A stretch of DNA of 64,000 nt, taken from a virus. The stretch is from IMG/VR virus record IMGVR_UViG_3300031951_000041, positions 1 to 64,000 of that record; one strand, written 5' to 3'. The notes below the pieces were generated by a model that was given only the letters and a program-made list of their open reading frames with translations, made no database searches and was not told the DNA's origin. The stretch's first letter is position 1, and each line of letters opens with the position of its first letter. Positions 1 through 7,153 of this stretch are shown one piece after another. Made by a program: the position numbers and the translations under genes.

Positions 1-24
1 AAATAATGCATCGGTGGAGGTAAA

Positions 25-210
25 ATGAGTGTTAAAGAAATCAGCAAACATACGTCTGATGACGGTCAAAGAACGGCCCTAGTATTAGCCAGAGGTGATG
101 CTTACAGAGTAACATGCTTTGATAGTTACTTTGAAACGTCAATGGAATATTTTTGTGATCGTTTACAAGAGGCAGAGGATAAAGCGGAAGACTGGGTGCT
201 TCGAGCATGA
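25..210 (+). CDS. Small conserved phage protein, unknown function
   Basis: A 61-residue protein with no recognised domain. The ATG follows a strong ribosome binding site (GGTGGAGG), and the stop overlaps the start of the clamp-loader gene as ATGA, so the two are translationally coupled. T4-like marine phages often carry a small ORF next to genes 44/62; I infer it belongs to that group but cannot assign a function. The upstream neighbour (expected gene 44) is outside the window. Confidence 0.7.
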   Translation: MSVKEISKHTSDDGQRTALVLARGDAYRVTCFDSYFETSMEYFCDRLQEAEDKAEDWVLRA

Positions 211-662
211 CCGATATTAATGATGTATTCGGAAAACCAGTAGAGGTTATCAAGCAAGTGGAAGAAAAACCACCTGCTATTTCTCCGTTTGATTTTATCA
301 ATGCTATCTCGTTTGGCAAAGATAATCTTATTGTAGATGAATGGTCAGAAAAACAGTACAATTCGTACGTTATTAATAAAGGTCTATCCTTCGGTTCAGA
401 TACGGTAATTCAAGCAAACGAGATGAATTCAAGACCGCATCTGGATAAGAAACTGCAATTTGATTTTCTTATAAATATCATCAGGCCACGTAAGAGATTC
501 AATAAATGGATCAAGGCTCAGAGAATTGAAGCGATAGATATAGTTAAAGATTACTATGGTTACAGCACTGAAAAAGCTCGCCAAGCCCTTTCTATTCTAT
601 CCGATTCACAGATAGATCATTTAAAACAAAAATTAAAAAAGGGTGGAAGTGATGTCAAATGA
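207..662 (+). CDS. 62: Clamp loader small subunit gp62
   Basis: At 151 residues it is shorter than T4 gp62 (187). It carries the SPFDFINAIS segment (about residues 26-35) typical of gp62 of T4-like cyanophages and a basic C-terminal half. gp62 works with the gp44 ATPase to load the gp45 sliding clamp onto DNA for gp43 polymerase. Position directly before regA matches the T4 order 44-62-regA-43. It starts inside the stop of the preceding ORF and ends 11 nt inside regA. Assignment rests on remembered family similarity and gene order. Confidence 0.8.
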   Translation: MTDINDVFGKPVEVIKQVEEKPPAISPFDFINAISFGKDNLIVDEWSEKQYNSYVINKGLSFGSDTVIQANEMNSRPHLDKKLQFDFLINIIRPRKRFNKWIKAQRIEAIDIVKDYYGYSTEKARQALSILSDSQIDHLKQKLKKGGSDVK

Positions 663-1083
663 TTTTTTTCGTGTAGATATTCCAGGCTACACGCCATTAG
701 AAGTAACTTTAGTGCAGCCAGATGATTTTCTTAAAGTACGTGAAACGCTAACTAGAATAGGGGTTGCATCTAGGAAAGATAAAATTTTATATCAATCCTG
801 TCATATATTACATAAGCAAGGTAAATATTACATTGTACACTTTAAGGAATTATTTGCATTAGACGGTAAGAGTACAGATTTAACCGATAACGATTTACAA
901 AGACGTAATACTATTGCAAAATTATTGTCTGACTGGGGTCTAGTAAAAATTTTAAACCCAAATAACTTCTCAGATCTTGCACCTTTATCGCAGATTAAAG
1001 TAATTGCCTTCAAGGATAAGGATGACTGGGAACTTCAAACTAAGTATAATATTGGTAAGAAGAAACTGGATTACGAAGAATAA
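652..1083 (+). CDS. regA: RegA translational repressor
   Basis: A 143-residue protein, close to T4 RegA (122) with a short N-terminal extension. The central run KILYQSCHILHKQGKYYIVH is almost the T4 sequence, and DWGLVKI and KYNIGKKK near the end also match. RegA binds initiation regions of phage early mRNAs, including its own cluster, and blocks translation. I chose ATG 652 (GGTGGA 5-6 nt upstream) rather than the in-frame GTG at 643. It overlaps gene 62, so repression of one could affect the other. Confidence 0.95.
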   Translation: MSNDFFRVDIPGYTPLEVTLVQPDDFLKVRETLTRIGVASRKDKILYQSCHILHKQGKYYIVHFKELFALDGKSTDLTDNDLQRRNTIAKLLSDWGLVKILNPNNFSDLAPLSQIKVIAFKDKDDWELQTKYNIGKKKLDYEE

Positions 1084-1094
1084 GCATATATAAT
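1067..1094 (+). promoter_or_regulatory. Probable sigma70-like promoter after regA
   Basis: TGGATT at 1067-1072 and TATAAT at 1089-1094 are separated by 16 bp. The site overlaps the regA stop and faces the phasin-like/Hsp20 pair. The -35 is weaker than in the other promoters of this window. Confidence 0.45.
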
Positions 1095-1099
1095 ATCGG

Positions 1100-1205
1100 A
1101 TTCCTCGGGATGGGGAACCTCCCTGGACAAGGAGATCAAAACTGTCCGACCTATGCCAATTGGATAGGTTTTACTGACTACAACTCGCTTAACAAGGAGA
1201 AAACT
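1100..1205 (+). promoter_or_regulatory. Structured 5' leader before the phasin-like/Hsp20 operon
   Basis: About 100 nt between the predicted promoter and ATG 1206. Two neighbouring hairpins are visible: GGACA 1125-1129 with TGTCC 1143-1147 (an AGGAG lies in the loop), and ACCTAT 1149-1154 with ATAGGT 1164-1169 followed by TTTTA. The region is also open in the frame of the downstream gene from ATG 1110. It could be a simple attenuator or an RNA thermometer-like leader; no known riboswitch class was recognised. Confidence 0.4.
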
Positions 1206-1424
1206 ATGTTGTATTACGCTGACATGGCTATCGATGCCATTCAGTCAAGCAAGTCTGCTTGGCTAAACACCTTCATCAAAGAAGAAACAGTTCGCAAGCC
1301 TCTTCAACAATTTGTTGATGCTCAAACATCTTTTACAAAACAAGTTACAAAAACTTGGTATGATGTAACTGGTGCTGCAGCAAAAGCAGTAGTTGAAAAA
1401 ACTTTTAATAAGGAGGCAAAATAA
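1206..1424 (+). CDS. Small phasin-like protein
   Basis: 72 residues, amphipathic helical, with a FVDAQTSFTKQ stretch and an Ala-rich tail reminiscent of phasin-type granule-associated proteins; this resemblance is weak. Start ATG 1206 has AAGGAG 7 nt upstream; a longer in-frame start at 1110 lacks such a site. Stop and Hsp20 start share one base, and AAGGAGG for hsp20 lies inside this gene, so the pair is coupled. A role as client or partner of the chaperone is only inferred from that coupling. Confidence 0.65.
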   Translation: MLYYADMAIDAIQSSKSAWLNTFIKEETVRKPLQQFVDAQTSFTKQVTKTWYDVTGAAAKAVVEKTFNKEAK

Positions 1425-1933
1425 TGAACTGGTTGTTACAAACTACACCTAAAGATTTTGGCTCATTAACTAAGGACTTTGATAAGTTCTTTGTTGGTTT
1501 CGATGATCATTTTAATCGCATGGCTAAAATGCATGACGAGATTGCCAAAAACATCCCTAACTATCCGCCTTACAATATTCGTAAGGCAGATGAAAACAAA
1601 TATGTGATTGAGCTAGCCGTTGCTGGTTTTGCTAAATCAGATATTGAAATTACTCTAGAGGATAATAAAATTATTGTCAAGGGTAATGCTAAGGATGATG
1701 GTGACAACTTCTTATGGAAGGGTATTGCCAACCGTGCATTTACTAGAGTGTTTGCTATTGATGACCAAATTGAGCTCAAAGATGCAGCACTACTTAACGG
1801 TATGCTTAAAATTGCTTTGGAGAGAATCATTCCTGAGCATAAGAAGCCTCGTAAGATCGAAGTTAAGAGCGAAGAAGATATTATTACCACTAAAAGTGAG
1901 AAGCAGCTTTTAACTGAGGAACTTTCTCAGTAA
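1424..1933 (+). CDS. hsp20: Small heat-shock protein (Hsp20/alpha-crystallin)
   Basis: 169 residues. The alpha-crystallin domain spans about residues 48-145: NIRKADENKYVIELAVAGF, then DIEITLEDNKIIVKG, and an A-x-L-x-NGMLKI element near 125. A divergent I-x-I-like tail follows. This ATP-independent holdase keeps unfolded proteins soluble. Hsp20 genes are a regular feature of T4-like cyano- and pelagiphages. The gene is preceded by an excellent AAGGAGG site. Confidence 0.95.
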   Translation: MNWLLQTTPKDFGSLTKDFDKFFVGFDDHFNRMAKMHDEIAKNIPNYPPYNIRKADENKYVIELAVAGFAKSDIEITLEDNKIIVKGNAKDDGDNFLWKGIANRAFTRVFAIDDQIELKDAALLNGMLKIALERIIPEHKKPRKIEVKSEEDIITTKSEKQLLTEELSQ

Positions 1934-2134
1934 ATGTATCTGGCAACATTACAGACCGTAATGTTGGGGGACTGGCTAATCAAAGCCAGTTCCTTTGATG
2001 ATCAGATATTGGTTTTTTTTCATAATGAGCGTATAATTAGTACTCACATAAAAATGTTTTATGATGAAGAAGTAGCTCATGACTATATTGAAAGGTTTTT
2101 AAATGATAAAGTATATCAAACTAACAACAGGTGA
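1934..2134 (+). CDS. Hypothetical protein, 66 aa
   Basis: It begins at the base after the hsp20 stop and overlaps the next gene by 32 nt. GAGGAAC lies 15 nt upstream of ATG, a weak distance for a ribosome binding site. Residues 20-60 are mixed alpha/beta with no motif I recognise. Kept because the frame is open and fills the operon without a gap. Confidence 0.55.
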   Translation: MYLATLQTVMLGDWLIKASSFDDQILVFFHNERIISTHIKMFYDEEVAHDYIERFLNDKVYQTNNR

Positions 2135-2414
2135 AGAACTTATTACTGACATTGAAGATGTAGATAGTGATAACTACAAGCTCAAAACACCTGTCCGTGT
2201 CAATGTTATCCCCATGCCTCCCGATTCTGACAGCAGTAAGTTTCAGGTAGCTCTCTTTCCATTCGGTACAATCTCTAAAACTCATTCAGTTATACTTAAG
2301 AAAACTTTTGTAATGTGGGTGGAAGATCCTGTAGATGACCTTTATGATCAGTATAATGAAAACTTTGGTTCTGGTCTTAAAGTAGTTAAAAAGGGTGGTA
2401 TTGTTACTCCATGA
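2103..2414 (+). CDS. Conserved phage protein, Sm-like small beta-barrel
   Basis: 103 residues opening with YIKLTTGEELITDIE, followed by alternating beta segments. The K-L-x-x-G-E-x-I opening is common in small Sm/LSm-like proteins of T4-type marine phages; the fold is inferred, the function unknown. It overlaps both neighbours (32 nt and 4 nt). Confidence 0.7.
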   Translation: MIKYIKLTTGEELITDIEDVDSDNYKLKTPVRVNVIPMPPDSDSSKFQVALFPFGTISKTHSVILKKTFVMWVEDPVDDLYDQYNENFGSGLKVVKKGGIVTP

Positions 2415-2602
2415 AAAAGCTAAAAGTAAGATTGCAAAATCCGCTTAATACAGAAGAGTGGATTTGTGAAGATTACAATACAGTTACTTTTATTGATGGT
2501 GTGGAATATATTAAGGTCCATAAACCATCAGATACACGCTCGTTTTTAATGCGTAAAGAAGCATTAAAAGTTATCAAAAAGTTAATAAAAAGTAACGATT
2601 GA
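2411..2602 (+). CDS. Hypothetical protein, 63 aa
   Basis: ATGA overlap with the previous gene. The sequence starts MKKLKVRLQNP and contains the pattern EYIKVHKPSDTRSFLMRKEA, which looks like a small beta-hairpin plus helix. No family recognised. It ends just at the -35 box of the next promoter. Confidence 0.65.
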   Translation: MKKLKVRLQNPLNTEEWICEDYNTVTFIDGVEYIKVHKPSDTRSFLMRKEALKVIKKLIKSND

Positions 2603-2627
2603 TTTTTGGTATGCTTGCATCTATAAT
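2599..2627 (+). promoter_or_regulatory. Sigma70-like promoter
   Basis: TTGATT at 2599-2604, 17-bp spacer, TATAAT at 2622-2627. It drives the exported-protein genes starting at 2652; a TAAGGAG ribosome binding site follows. Confidence 0.75.
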
Positions 2628-2651
2628 ATCTTTACTAACTAAGGAGATGTT

Positions 2652-2951
2652 ATGAAAAAGTTAATTGTTACGTTATTGTTTGCTGGTGTTACAGGAAATG
2701 CTGTAGCCAGTGACTGGATTTTACCTTTGGTGGGTGGTGTAGTTCTTGGTTCTGTGATTACTAAATCACAACAACCTTACGCCTATCCACCTCAGGTCTA
2801 CGGTCCTGGTGGCCTTGCTACACTTCCTCCTAGGACGGTGTACCATACTCCCATACAGAACTATTTTCAGCAGACTTATAACTGTCTGGTACCCGTTCGT
2901 GACCCTTTAACAGGTATGGTTCGTAACGAAGTAATGGTCTGCGTGCAGTAA
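2652..2951 (+). CDS. Small exported protein
   Basis: 99 residues. Residues 1-20 form a signal peptide (MKK, hydrophobic core, cleavage likely after AVA-S). A second hydrophobic Gly/Val stretch follows at 24-38, then a Pro/Tyr-rich region and two cysteines (CLVP and a terminal VCVQ). It looks like a periplasmic or outer-envelope protein made early in infection. No named family recognised. Confidence 0.75.
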   Translation: MKKLIVTLLFAGVTGNAVASDWILPLVGGVVLGSVITKSQQPYAYPPQVYGPGGLATLPPRTVYHTPIQNYFQQTYNCLVPVRDPLTGMVRNEVMVCVQ

Positions 2952-2967
2952 ACTCTTTTTCTATATT

Positions 2968-3159
2968 ATGCCATTAGTGCTCTCTAAAACCGTAGCTGCT
3001 ACTGCTGTTTCGGCCGCAGTAGCTACTACAACCCCACAACAAGTTTGTTACTATGTTCCTACTAATCATGTATTCTGGGATAGAATAGAAACTGTAGTTG
3101 ATGTTGTATGTGTAGTTGTTCCTCAACCTTTGAATGAAACTAAATGGAGTGAAAGATGA
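2968..3159 (+). CDS. Small hydrophobic protein, related in style to its neighbour
   Basis: 63 residues with an Ala/Val-rich hydrophobic N-terminus and two Val/Cys segments (QVCYYVP and VVCVVVP). It overlaps the nucleotidase gene by 4 nt. No good ribosome binding site is visible upstream, so the start is uncertain. Probably an envelope protein; function unknown. Confidence 0.5.
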   Translation: MPLVLSKTVAATAVSAAVATTTPQQVCYYVPTNHVFWDRIETVVDVVCVVVPQPLNETKWSER

Positions 3160-3677
3160 TACGCACCATCTACTTAGATATGGATGGAGTGGTAGCGGAC
3201 TTCAATAAGTTCGCTTCTGACCTTTTAGGTCGTGAGATCGGCTGGAATGAAAAAGATCTTTCTTCCGAAGAATGGGATACACTTACTTCTGTAGAAAATT
3301 TTTACTTTAAGTTACCTTTAATTGAAGAATCAACTATGCTCGTTGCGGCAGCTAAAAGTTTCTCAACAAGGTTTAAAGTAGAGTTTCTTACAGCTGTACC
3401 TCGAGCAACTACCATGCCTTCCGCTGCACTAGATAAGAAGATGTGGTTAGATAAGTACTTTCCAGGTTTTAAAGTTAATTACGGTCCTTATTCTAGAGAC
3501 AAGCAGAAATGGGCTAAACCAGGTGATATACTGATAGATGATAAACGGTCTAACATAGAAGAATGGTTTAGCGCCGGTGGTATCGGTATCTTACATACAG
3601 GTGACTTTAAAGTAACGGTGGATAATTTAATTAAAGCAGTAGATAATAATAGACCTACATTGTATAATTTTGATTGA
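3156..3677 (+). CDS. 5'(3')-deoxyribonucleotidase, HAD superfamily
   Basis: 173 residues. The N-terminal LDMDGVVADF (residues 7-16) is the HAD DxDGV nucleophile motif of the NT5C family; LTAVPR near 77 fits motif II; the second acidic motif is LIDDKRSNIEEW around 125-136. Such enzymes remove the 5' phosphate from deoxynucleoside monophosphates, tuning dNTP pools. It overlaps the preceding ORF (ATGA). Confidence 0.85.
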   Translation: MIRTIYLDMDGVVADFNKFASDLLGREIGWNEKDLSSEEWDTLTSVENFYFKLPLIEESTMLVAAAKSFSTRFKVEFLTAVPRATTMPSAALDKKMWLDKYFPGFKVNYGPYSRDKQKWAKPGDILIDDKRSNIEEWFSAGGIGILHTGDFKVTVDNLIKAVDNNRPTLYNFD

Positions 3678-3686
3678 GGTTATTTT

Positions 3687-3881
3687 ATGAAAGAAGCAAG
3701 AGCTAATATTCGTAACTCTTATCGACGTGAGATTATTTCTTATCTTAATGATTGTATGTATTACCTTAGGAAGAAAGGTAAAGAGGACGAGCTCTACATA
3801 GTCGAAATGATGTTGGATGTTATTAAAGAAACAACTCCTGATAAAGAATTAGTATTTGATTCAAAGAAGCTAGGTTACTAA
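3687..3881 (+). CDS. Hypothetical helical protein, 64 aa
   Basis: A short, charged, mostly helical protein. AGGTTATTTT precedes the ATG. Its stop shares one base with the next start. No family recognised. Confidence 0.6.
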   Translation: MKEARANIRNSYRREIISYLNDCMYYLRKKGKEDELYIVEMMLDVIKETTPDKELVFDSKKLGY

Positions 3882-4081
3882 TGAAAAACCCACCAGGTAA
3901 ACTTATAGAAGCTGAAGATGGCTCTGGGGACTGGATTCTAGAATTCAGTCCTGAATTTTTAGAAGAAAACGATTGGCGTGAAGGTGATACTATTAACTTC
4001 GATATGGAAAACGGTAATTTAATAGTTAGAAACGCTACTAAAAAGGAACGAGATGAAAGTAACGATAGGCCCGTATCGTAA
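3881..4081 (+). CDS. Small AbrB-like/SpoVT-fold protein
   Basis: 66 residues. The stretch EFLEENDWREGDTINFDMEN resembles the swapped-hairpin AbrB fold seen in MazE-type antitoxins and in many small phage proteins. It has no adjacent toxin gene. It overlaps the following gene by 29 nt. A DNA-binding role is possible but not shown. Confidence 0.6.
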   Translation: MKNPPGKLIEAEDGSGDWILEFSPEFLEENDWREGDTINFDMENGNLIVRNATKKERDESNDRPVS

Positions 4082-4721
4082 TTGGATTGGACCATATCAG
4101 ATAGCTGAGAAGCTTCTTTTCTGGATGGACAGATTTAATGACGACCGTGTTCACGACTTTGGCACCTGGTTAGATAAAAATATTCCAGGGCTTACTCGTT
4201 TCTGCCATTGGGTAGAAAGTAAGAAAAAACGTAAGATTAAAATAAAGATTGATAAGTATGATACCTGGTCAATGGATCATACGCTTGCTTTAATTATTTT
4301 ACCAATGCTTATTCAGCTTAGGGATACTAAGCATGGTTCACCACAAGTTGATTTAGAGGATGTTCCTAAAGAACTTCGCATAGTTGGCCACGAAGATTGG
4401 TCATCTCAATTAGAATTGAAATTTGAGGATCATGAAAAATATGAGAAAGATTCTTGGGATATAACTCATCGTCGTTGGGATTGGGTTCTTAACGAGATGA
4501 TTTTTGCCTTTGAATGTGTATTAAACGAAGACTGGGATGAGCAATTTTGGTCTGGTGAATTGGGTGAAATAAAGTTTATAGATACAGAAGATCCTAATTT
4601 AAAGAGTATGGAAATTTTAGGTAATCGCACCTGTGATTGGAAAGCCCGTCAAGAGATGCAAGATCGTATCTCTAACGGTTTAAGACTATTTGGAAAGTAT
4701 TATCAAGGATTATGGGACTAG
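4053..4721 (+). CDS. Conserved T4-like phage protein, unknown function
   Basis: 222 residues, rich in Trp, Asp and His. The core KYDTWSMDHTLALIILPML with a following KHGSP and WVLNEMIFAFE is a pattern I recognise from very many T4-type marine phages. A zinc- or metal-binding role could be guessed from the conserved H and D residues, but none is established. It overlaps both neighbours. Confidence 0.8.
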   Translation: MKVTIGPYRNWIGPYQIAEKLLFWMDRFNDDRVHDFGTWLDKNIPGLTRFCHWVESKKKRKIKIKIDKYDTWSMDHTLALIILPMLIQLRDTKHGSPQVDLEDVPKELRIVGHEDWSSQLELKFEDHEKYEKDSWDITHRRWDWVLNEMIFAFECVLNEDWDEQFWSGELGEIKFIDTEDPNLKSMEILGNRTCDWKARQEMQDRISNGLRLFGKYYQGLWD

Positions 4722-5437
4722 ATAAAGCTCTTGTTATTATCCCTACGACAGGGAATGAAATTGTAAGTAATGCAATTAAATCGGTACTGCATCAAACGGT
4801 AGATGTAGACCTTTTACTTGTATGTGACGGTAAAAAATTTAAACATGAAGTAGAAACTATTGTTTCTGAGTTTAATGATGACCGTATTGATGTATGTTAT
4901 TTACCTTACAATACCGGTGGTGATGGTTTTTATGGTCATAGAGTTATGGCTGGCTTCAGTCATCTAGTTAACCATGATTATATGCTTTTTTTAGATCAAG
5001 ATAACTGGTATCAACCAGATCACGTTGAAATTTGTTTAGATGAATTGAAACGTTTTAATTTTGATTATGTTTATTCACTAAGACGTATTCATGATGAGCA
5101 TGGTAATTATGTTTGTGATGATAATTGTGAATCTTTAGGTAGATGGCCTGTATGGGTAAATGATGATGCGTTTTTAGTTGATACTAGCTCTTACTGTTAT
5201 AAGACAGAGTTCTTTAACCAGGTAGGTTATCTGTGGCATCATGGTTGGGGTGCTGATAGGCGCTTCTTTACTATCCTTAAAGATCACTTTAAGCATAAAA
5301 ACTTCGGTTGTACTAGTAAATACACTTTGAATTATCGTTGTGGTGGTAATCAAGGTTCGGTACAGCCAGAGTTCTTCCTACAGGGTAATGCTAAGATGGA
5401 AGAAAAGTATAAGGGTAAGTTTCCATGGCGCGATTAA
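4712..5437 (+). CDS. Family-2-like glycosyltransferase (GT-A fold)
   Basis: 241 residues. It opens ALVIIPTTGNEIVSNAIKSV, the nucleotide-sugar binding start of GT2 enzymes. The metal-binding acidic motif is FLDQDNWYQPDH (about residues 93-104), and WHHGWGADRRFF near 180 fits the acceptor region. No membrane segment. Likely substrates are host surface glycan, virion protein or modified DNA; nothing here decides. Next to a sugar-isomerase-like cupin, which suggests a small sugar-modification unit. Confidence 0.8.
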   Translation: MGLDKALVIIPTTGNEIVSNAIKSVLHQTVDVDLLLVCDGKKFKHEVETIVSEFNDDRIDVCYLPYNTGGDGFYGHRVMAGFSHLVNHDYMLFLDQDNWYQPDHVEICLDELKRFNFDYVYSLRRIHDEHGNYVCDDNCESLGRWPVWVNDDAFLVDTSSYCYKTEFFNQVGYLWHHGWGADRRFFTILKDHFKHKNFGCTSKYTLNYRCGGNQGSVQPEFFLQGNAKMEEKYKGKFPWRD

Positions 5438-5862
5438 GCGGTAAAGTTGAAAAAGGTTGGGGGTACGAAGATATATGGGTTACCTCCGATAAATACTGTA
5501 GTAAATTTATGCACTTTAAAACAGGTGCTAAATTCTCAATGCATTTTCATGCTCAAAAAGAAGAAACCTGGTACATTCTTAAAGGTAAGTTTATAGTTAC
5601 CTGGATCGATACAGATACAGCCGACCGGTATTCAAAAGAAGCAGTGGAGGGGGATATAGTACATAATCCCCCTTTGACTCCTCATCAACTTTATTGTATA
5701 GAAGAGGGGATTGTTTTAGAAGTATCTACACCCGACTCTGTAGAAGATAACTACAGAGTCGAACCGGGTGATAGTCAGTCGCGGGGTGGCGCAGAGGTAG
5801 CGCGCTGGACTCATAATCCAGAGGTCATAGGTTCGAATCCTATCCTCGCAACCATTATATAG
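5425..5862 (+). CDS. Cupin protein (mannose-6-phosphate isomerase type II-like), 3' end runs through a tRNA
   Basis: 145 residues. Cupin core: KYCSKFMHFKTG, then MHFHAQKEETWYILKG (metal-binding H-x-H and E) and PHQLYCIEEG. The recognisable domain ends about VEDNYRVEPGDSQ (residue 118). The remaining 27 residues are translated from tRNA sequence to a TAG eight bases after it. The usual family C-terminus is at that GDSQ position, so the original stop was probably lost when the tRNA gene arrived. Overlaps the glycosyltransferase by 13 nt. Confidence 0.8.
   Translation: MARLSGKVEKGWGYEDIWVTSDKYCSKFMHFKTGAKFSMHFHAQKEETWYILKGKFIVTWIDTDTADRYSKEAVEGDIVHNPPLTPHQLYCIEEGIVLEVSTPDSVEDNYRVEPGDSQSRGGAEVARWTHNPEVIGSNPILATII
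5780..5854 (+). tRNA. tRNA-Met (CAT), initiator-like
   Basis: 75 nt with encoded CCA. Acceptor 5' strand CGCGGGG (5780-5786) faces CCTCGCA (5844-5850), leaving a C1 x A72 mismatch, the hallmark of bacterial initiator tRNA. D stem GCGC/GCGC, anticodon stem CTGGA/TCCAG with loop CTCATAA (anticodon 5812-5814), T stem ATAGG/CCTAT with loop TTCGAAT, discriminator A. Two initiator traits are absent: the three G:C pairs below the anticodon loop (here GGA:TCC) and the A11:U24 pair. Confidence 0.92.
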
Positions 5863-6313
5863 ATGTATTACAAATTGCTTTGTAAACCTCGTTTCTAGCA
5901 GTACCTTCTGCTGCAAGATCGGCTATCCAAGTACCCATTTCATGGTACTGTAGATATTGTACTGTATCATCTTCTGCAGAATATAAACTACCTAGTAAGT
6001 AGAGTTGTTTATTTGCACAATCTAACGCACCGTAAGTATAAACTCTCTTTACAGGTTTTTCCATATAGCTATAGATTTCATGACCATCATAAGATGTAAG
6101 TGATTGTATCATAAAGTATCCGTTTTTATTTTCTACTTCACCTTTTGCAAGATAAACGTTATAGTTAGATTCTTTAGCTACAAAGTACCAATCATTTTCA
6201 TCATATGATATAAATTGTTCGTTACCTACTGGTGTAACCTTTAGTCTTAATGGTTCAGCGCCGGCATTTAATATTGACATTAAGAACAATATAGCAAAGA
6301 GCAAGATATTCAT
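5855..6313 (-). CDS. Exported protein resembling surface-adhesin protein E
   Basis: 152 residues. Signal peptide MNILLFAILFLMSILNAGA. The mature part has the layout of the surface-adhesin E family: WYFVAKESNYNVYLA, a mid-protein SLTSYD strand, YGALDCANKQLYLL and a final EVYKAIC, giving a conserved Cys pair. Start ATG 6313 has AAAGGA upstream and overlaps the preceding minus-strand gene by 4 nt. Its stop codon abuts the tRNA CCA end. Likely periplasmic or outer-membrane during infection. Confidence 0.75.
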   Translation of the reverse strand: MNILLFAILFLMSILNAGAEPLRLKVTPVGNEQFISYDENDWYFVAKESNYNVYLAKGEVENKNGYFMIQSLTSYDGHEIYSYMEKPVKRVYTYGALDCANKQLYLLGSLYSAEDDTVQYLQYHEMGTWIADLAAEGTARNEVYKAICNTSI

Positions 6314-7104
6314 TTTCGTTCCTTTAAAATTAAGTATTCGGGTTCGCAGTCGACCCACTTTAAGTTGTTGTAGTGCTGGTATGGCCAAGTTCCTTTTGGG
6401 AGTAGACAAATACCTAGTTCAGGATTATTTTCAATTCTAACCTGAACTACTGCCCACACAAGCCAGCTTAAGTACATTGTAAGAACGAAAGCTATGCCGT
6501 ATTTGTACGCGTTACATTTTATATGCTCTAATCTTTTCTTTCTTTTCGCTGCAGCAATTTTATCTGCAGCTCTTTTTTTAGTCCATGCAACTGCCTGTTC
6601 CTTTTTCATCTTCTCCATCATTTTCTCTACACGGGTGTATAGATCACCTAATTCTGTAGGGCAGTTGTAAACCATAAGCTCACGTAACTCTGCTTGCATA
6701 GCCGTAAGCCTACTTTGCATTAAAACACGTTGTAAAGCTCTTTTTCCTAGACTTGTTTCTCCTGTATAAACTTCTTGAGCATGTTTTTCTTCTTCTTCAA
6801 ATATAGCGGTGCACTTAGCATAATTTTCAAAGTAAACACCTAACTCTTCTCCAATGGTAGTGTAAATGTCGTTAGGTTGTTTTTTACTTAATTCTATTAT
6901 TCGATTTTTTTCTTCTACGTATTGGTTCTTCTCAGCTATAGTAGGGGGTTTATCTTTATGACGAGAGTTAAACTGTGACTCTAAATCGTCTAGTACCCCT
7001 TTTACATCCCCGGCTACCCCGGAGAGTTCTTTATATAATTCACATCCTTTTTTTACTGCTTGCACCGCACCATTTGCTAAGGCAAAAAGTGTTAGCGGAT
7101 CCAT
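6310..7104 (-). CDS. Coiled-coil protein with C-terminal membrane anchor
   Basis: 264 residues. N-terminus MDPLTLFALANGAVQAVKKG is typical of a family common in T4-like marine phages. Residues 55-195 are charged and predicted coiled coil; one membrane segment (KYGIAFVLTMYLSWLVWAVV, about 202-221) is followed by a roughly 40-residue tail with two cysteines. It is the first gene of a two-gene minus operon. Function unknown; an inner-membrane or virion role is possible. Confidence 0.75.
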   Translation of the reverse strand: MDPLTLFALANGAVQAVKKGCELYKELSGVAGDVKGVLDDLESQFNSRHKDKPPTIAEKNQYVEEKNRIIELSKKQPNDIYTTIGEELGVYFENYAKCTAIFEEEEKHAQEVYTGETSLGKRALQRVLMQSRLTAMQAELRELMVYNCPTELGDLYTRVEKMMEKMKKEQAVAWTKKRAADKIAAAKRKKRLEHIKCNAYKYGIAFVLTMYLSWLVWAVVQVRIENNPELGICLLPKGTWPYQHYNNLKWVDCEPEYLILKERK

Positions 7105-7117
7105 TTACCCTTCTCTA

Positions 7118-7146
7118 TTGTTTAGTACATAAATATCCTATATAAT
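7118..7146 (+). promoter_or_regulatory. Sigma70-like promoter for gene 43
   Basis: TTGTTT 7118-7123, 17-bp spacer, TATAAT 7141-7146, just before ATG 7154. The predicted start point would lie within a few bases of the ATG. A late-like CATAAATA at 7128-7135 falls in the spacer and is probably incidental. Confidence 0.65.
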
Positions 7147-7153
7147 CTAAAAT

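Noticed and set aside
7128-7135. CATAAATA as a late promoter for gene 43
   Set aside because: It falls inside the spacer of a good sigma70 promoter and gene 43 is an early gene; probably chance.
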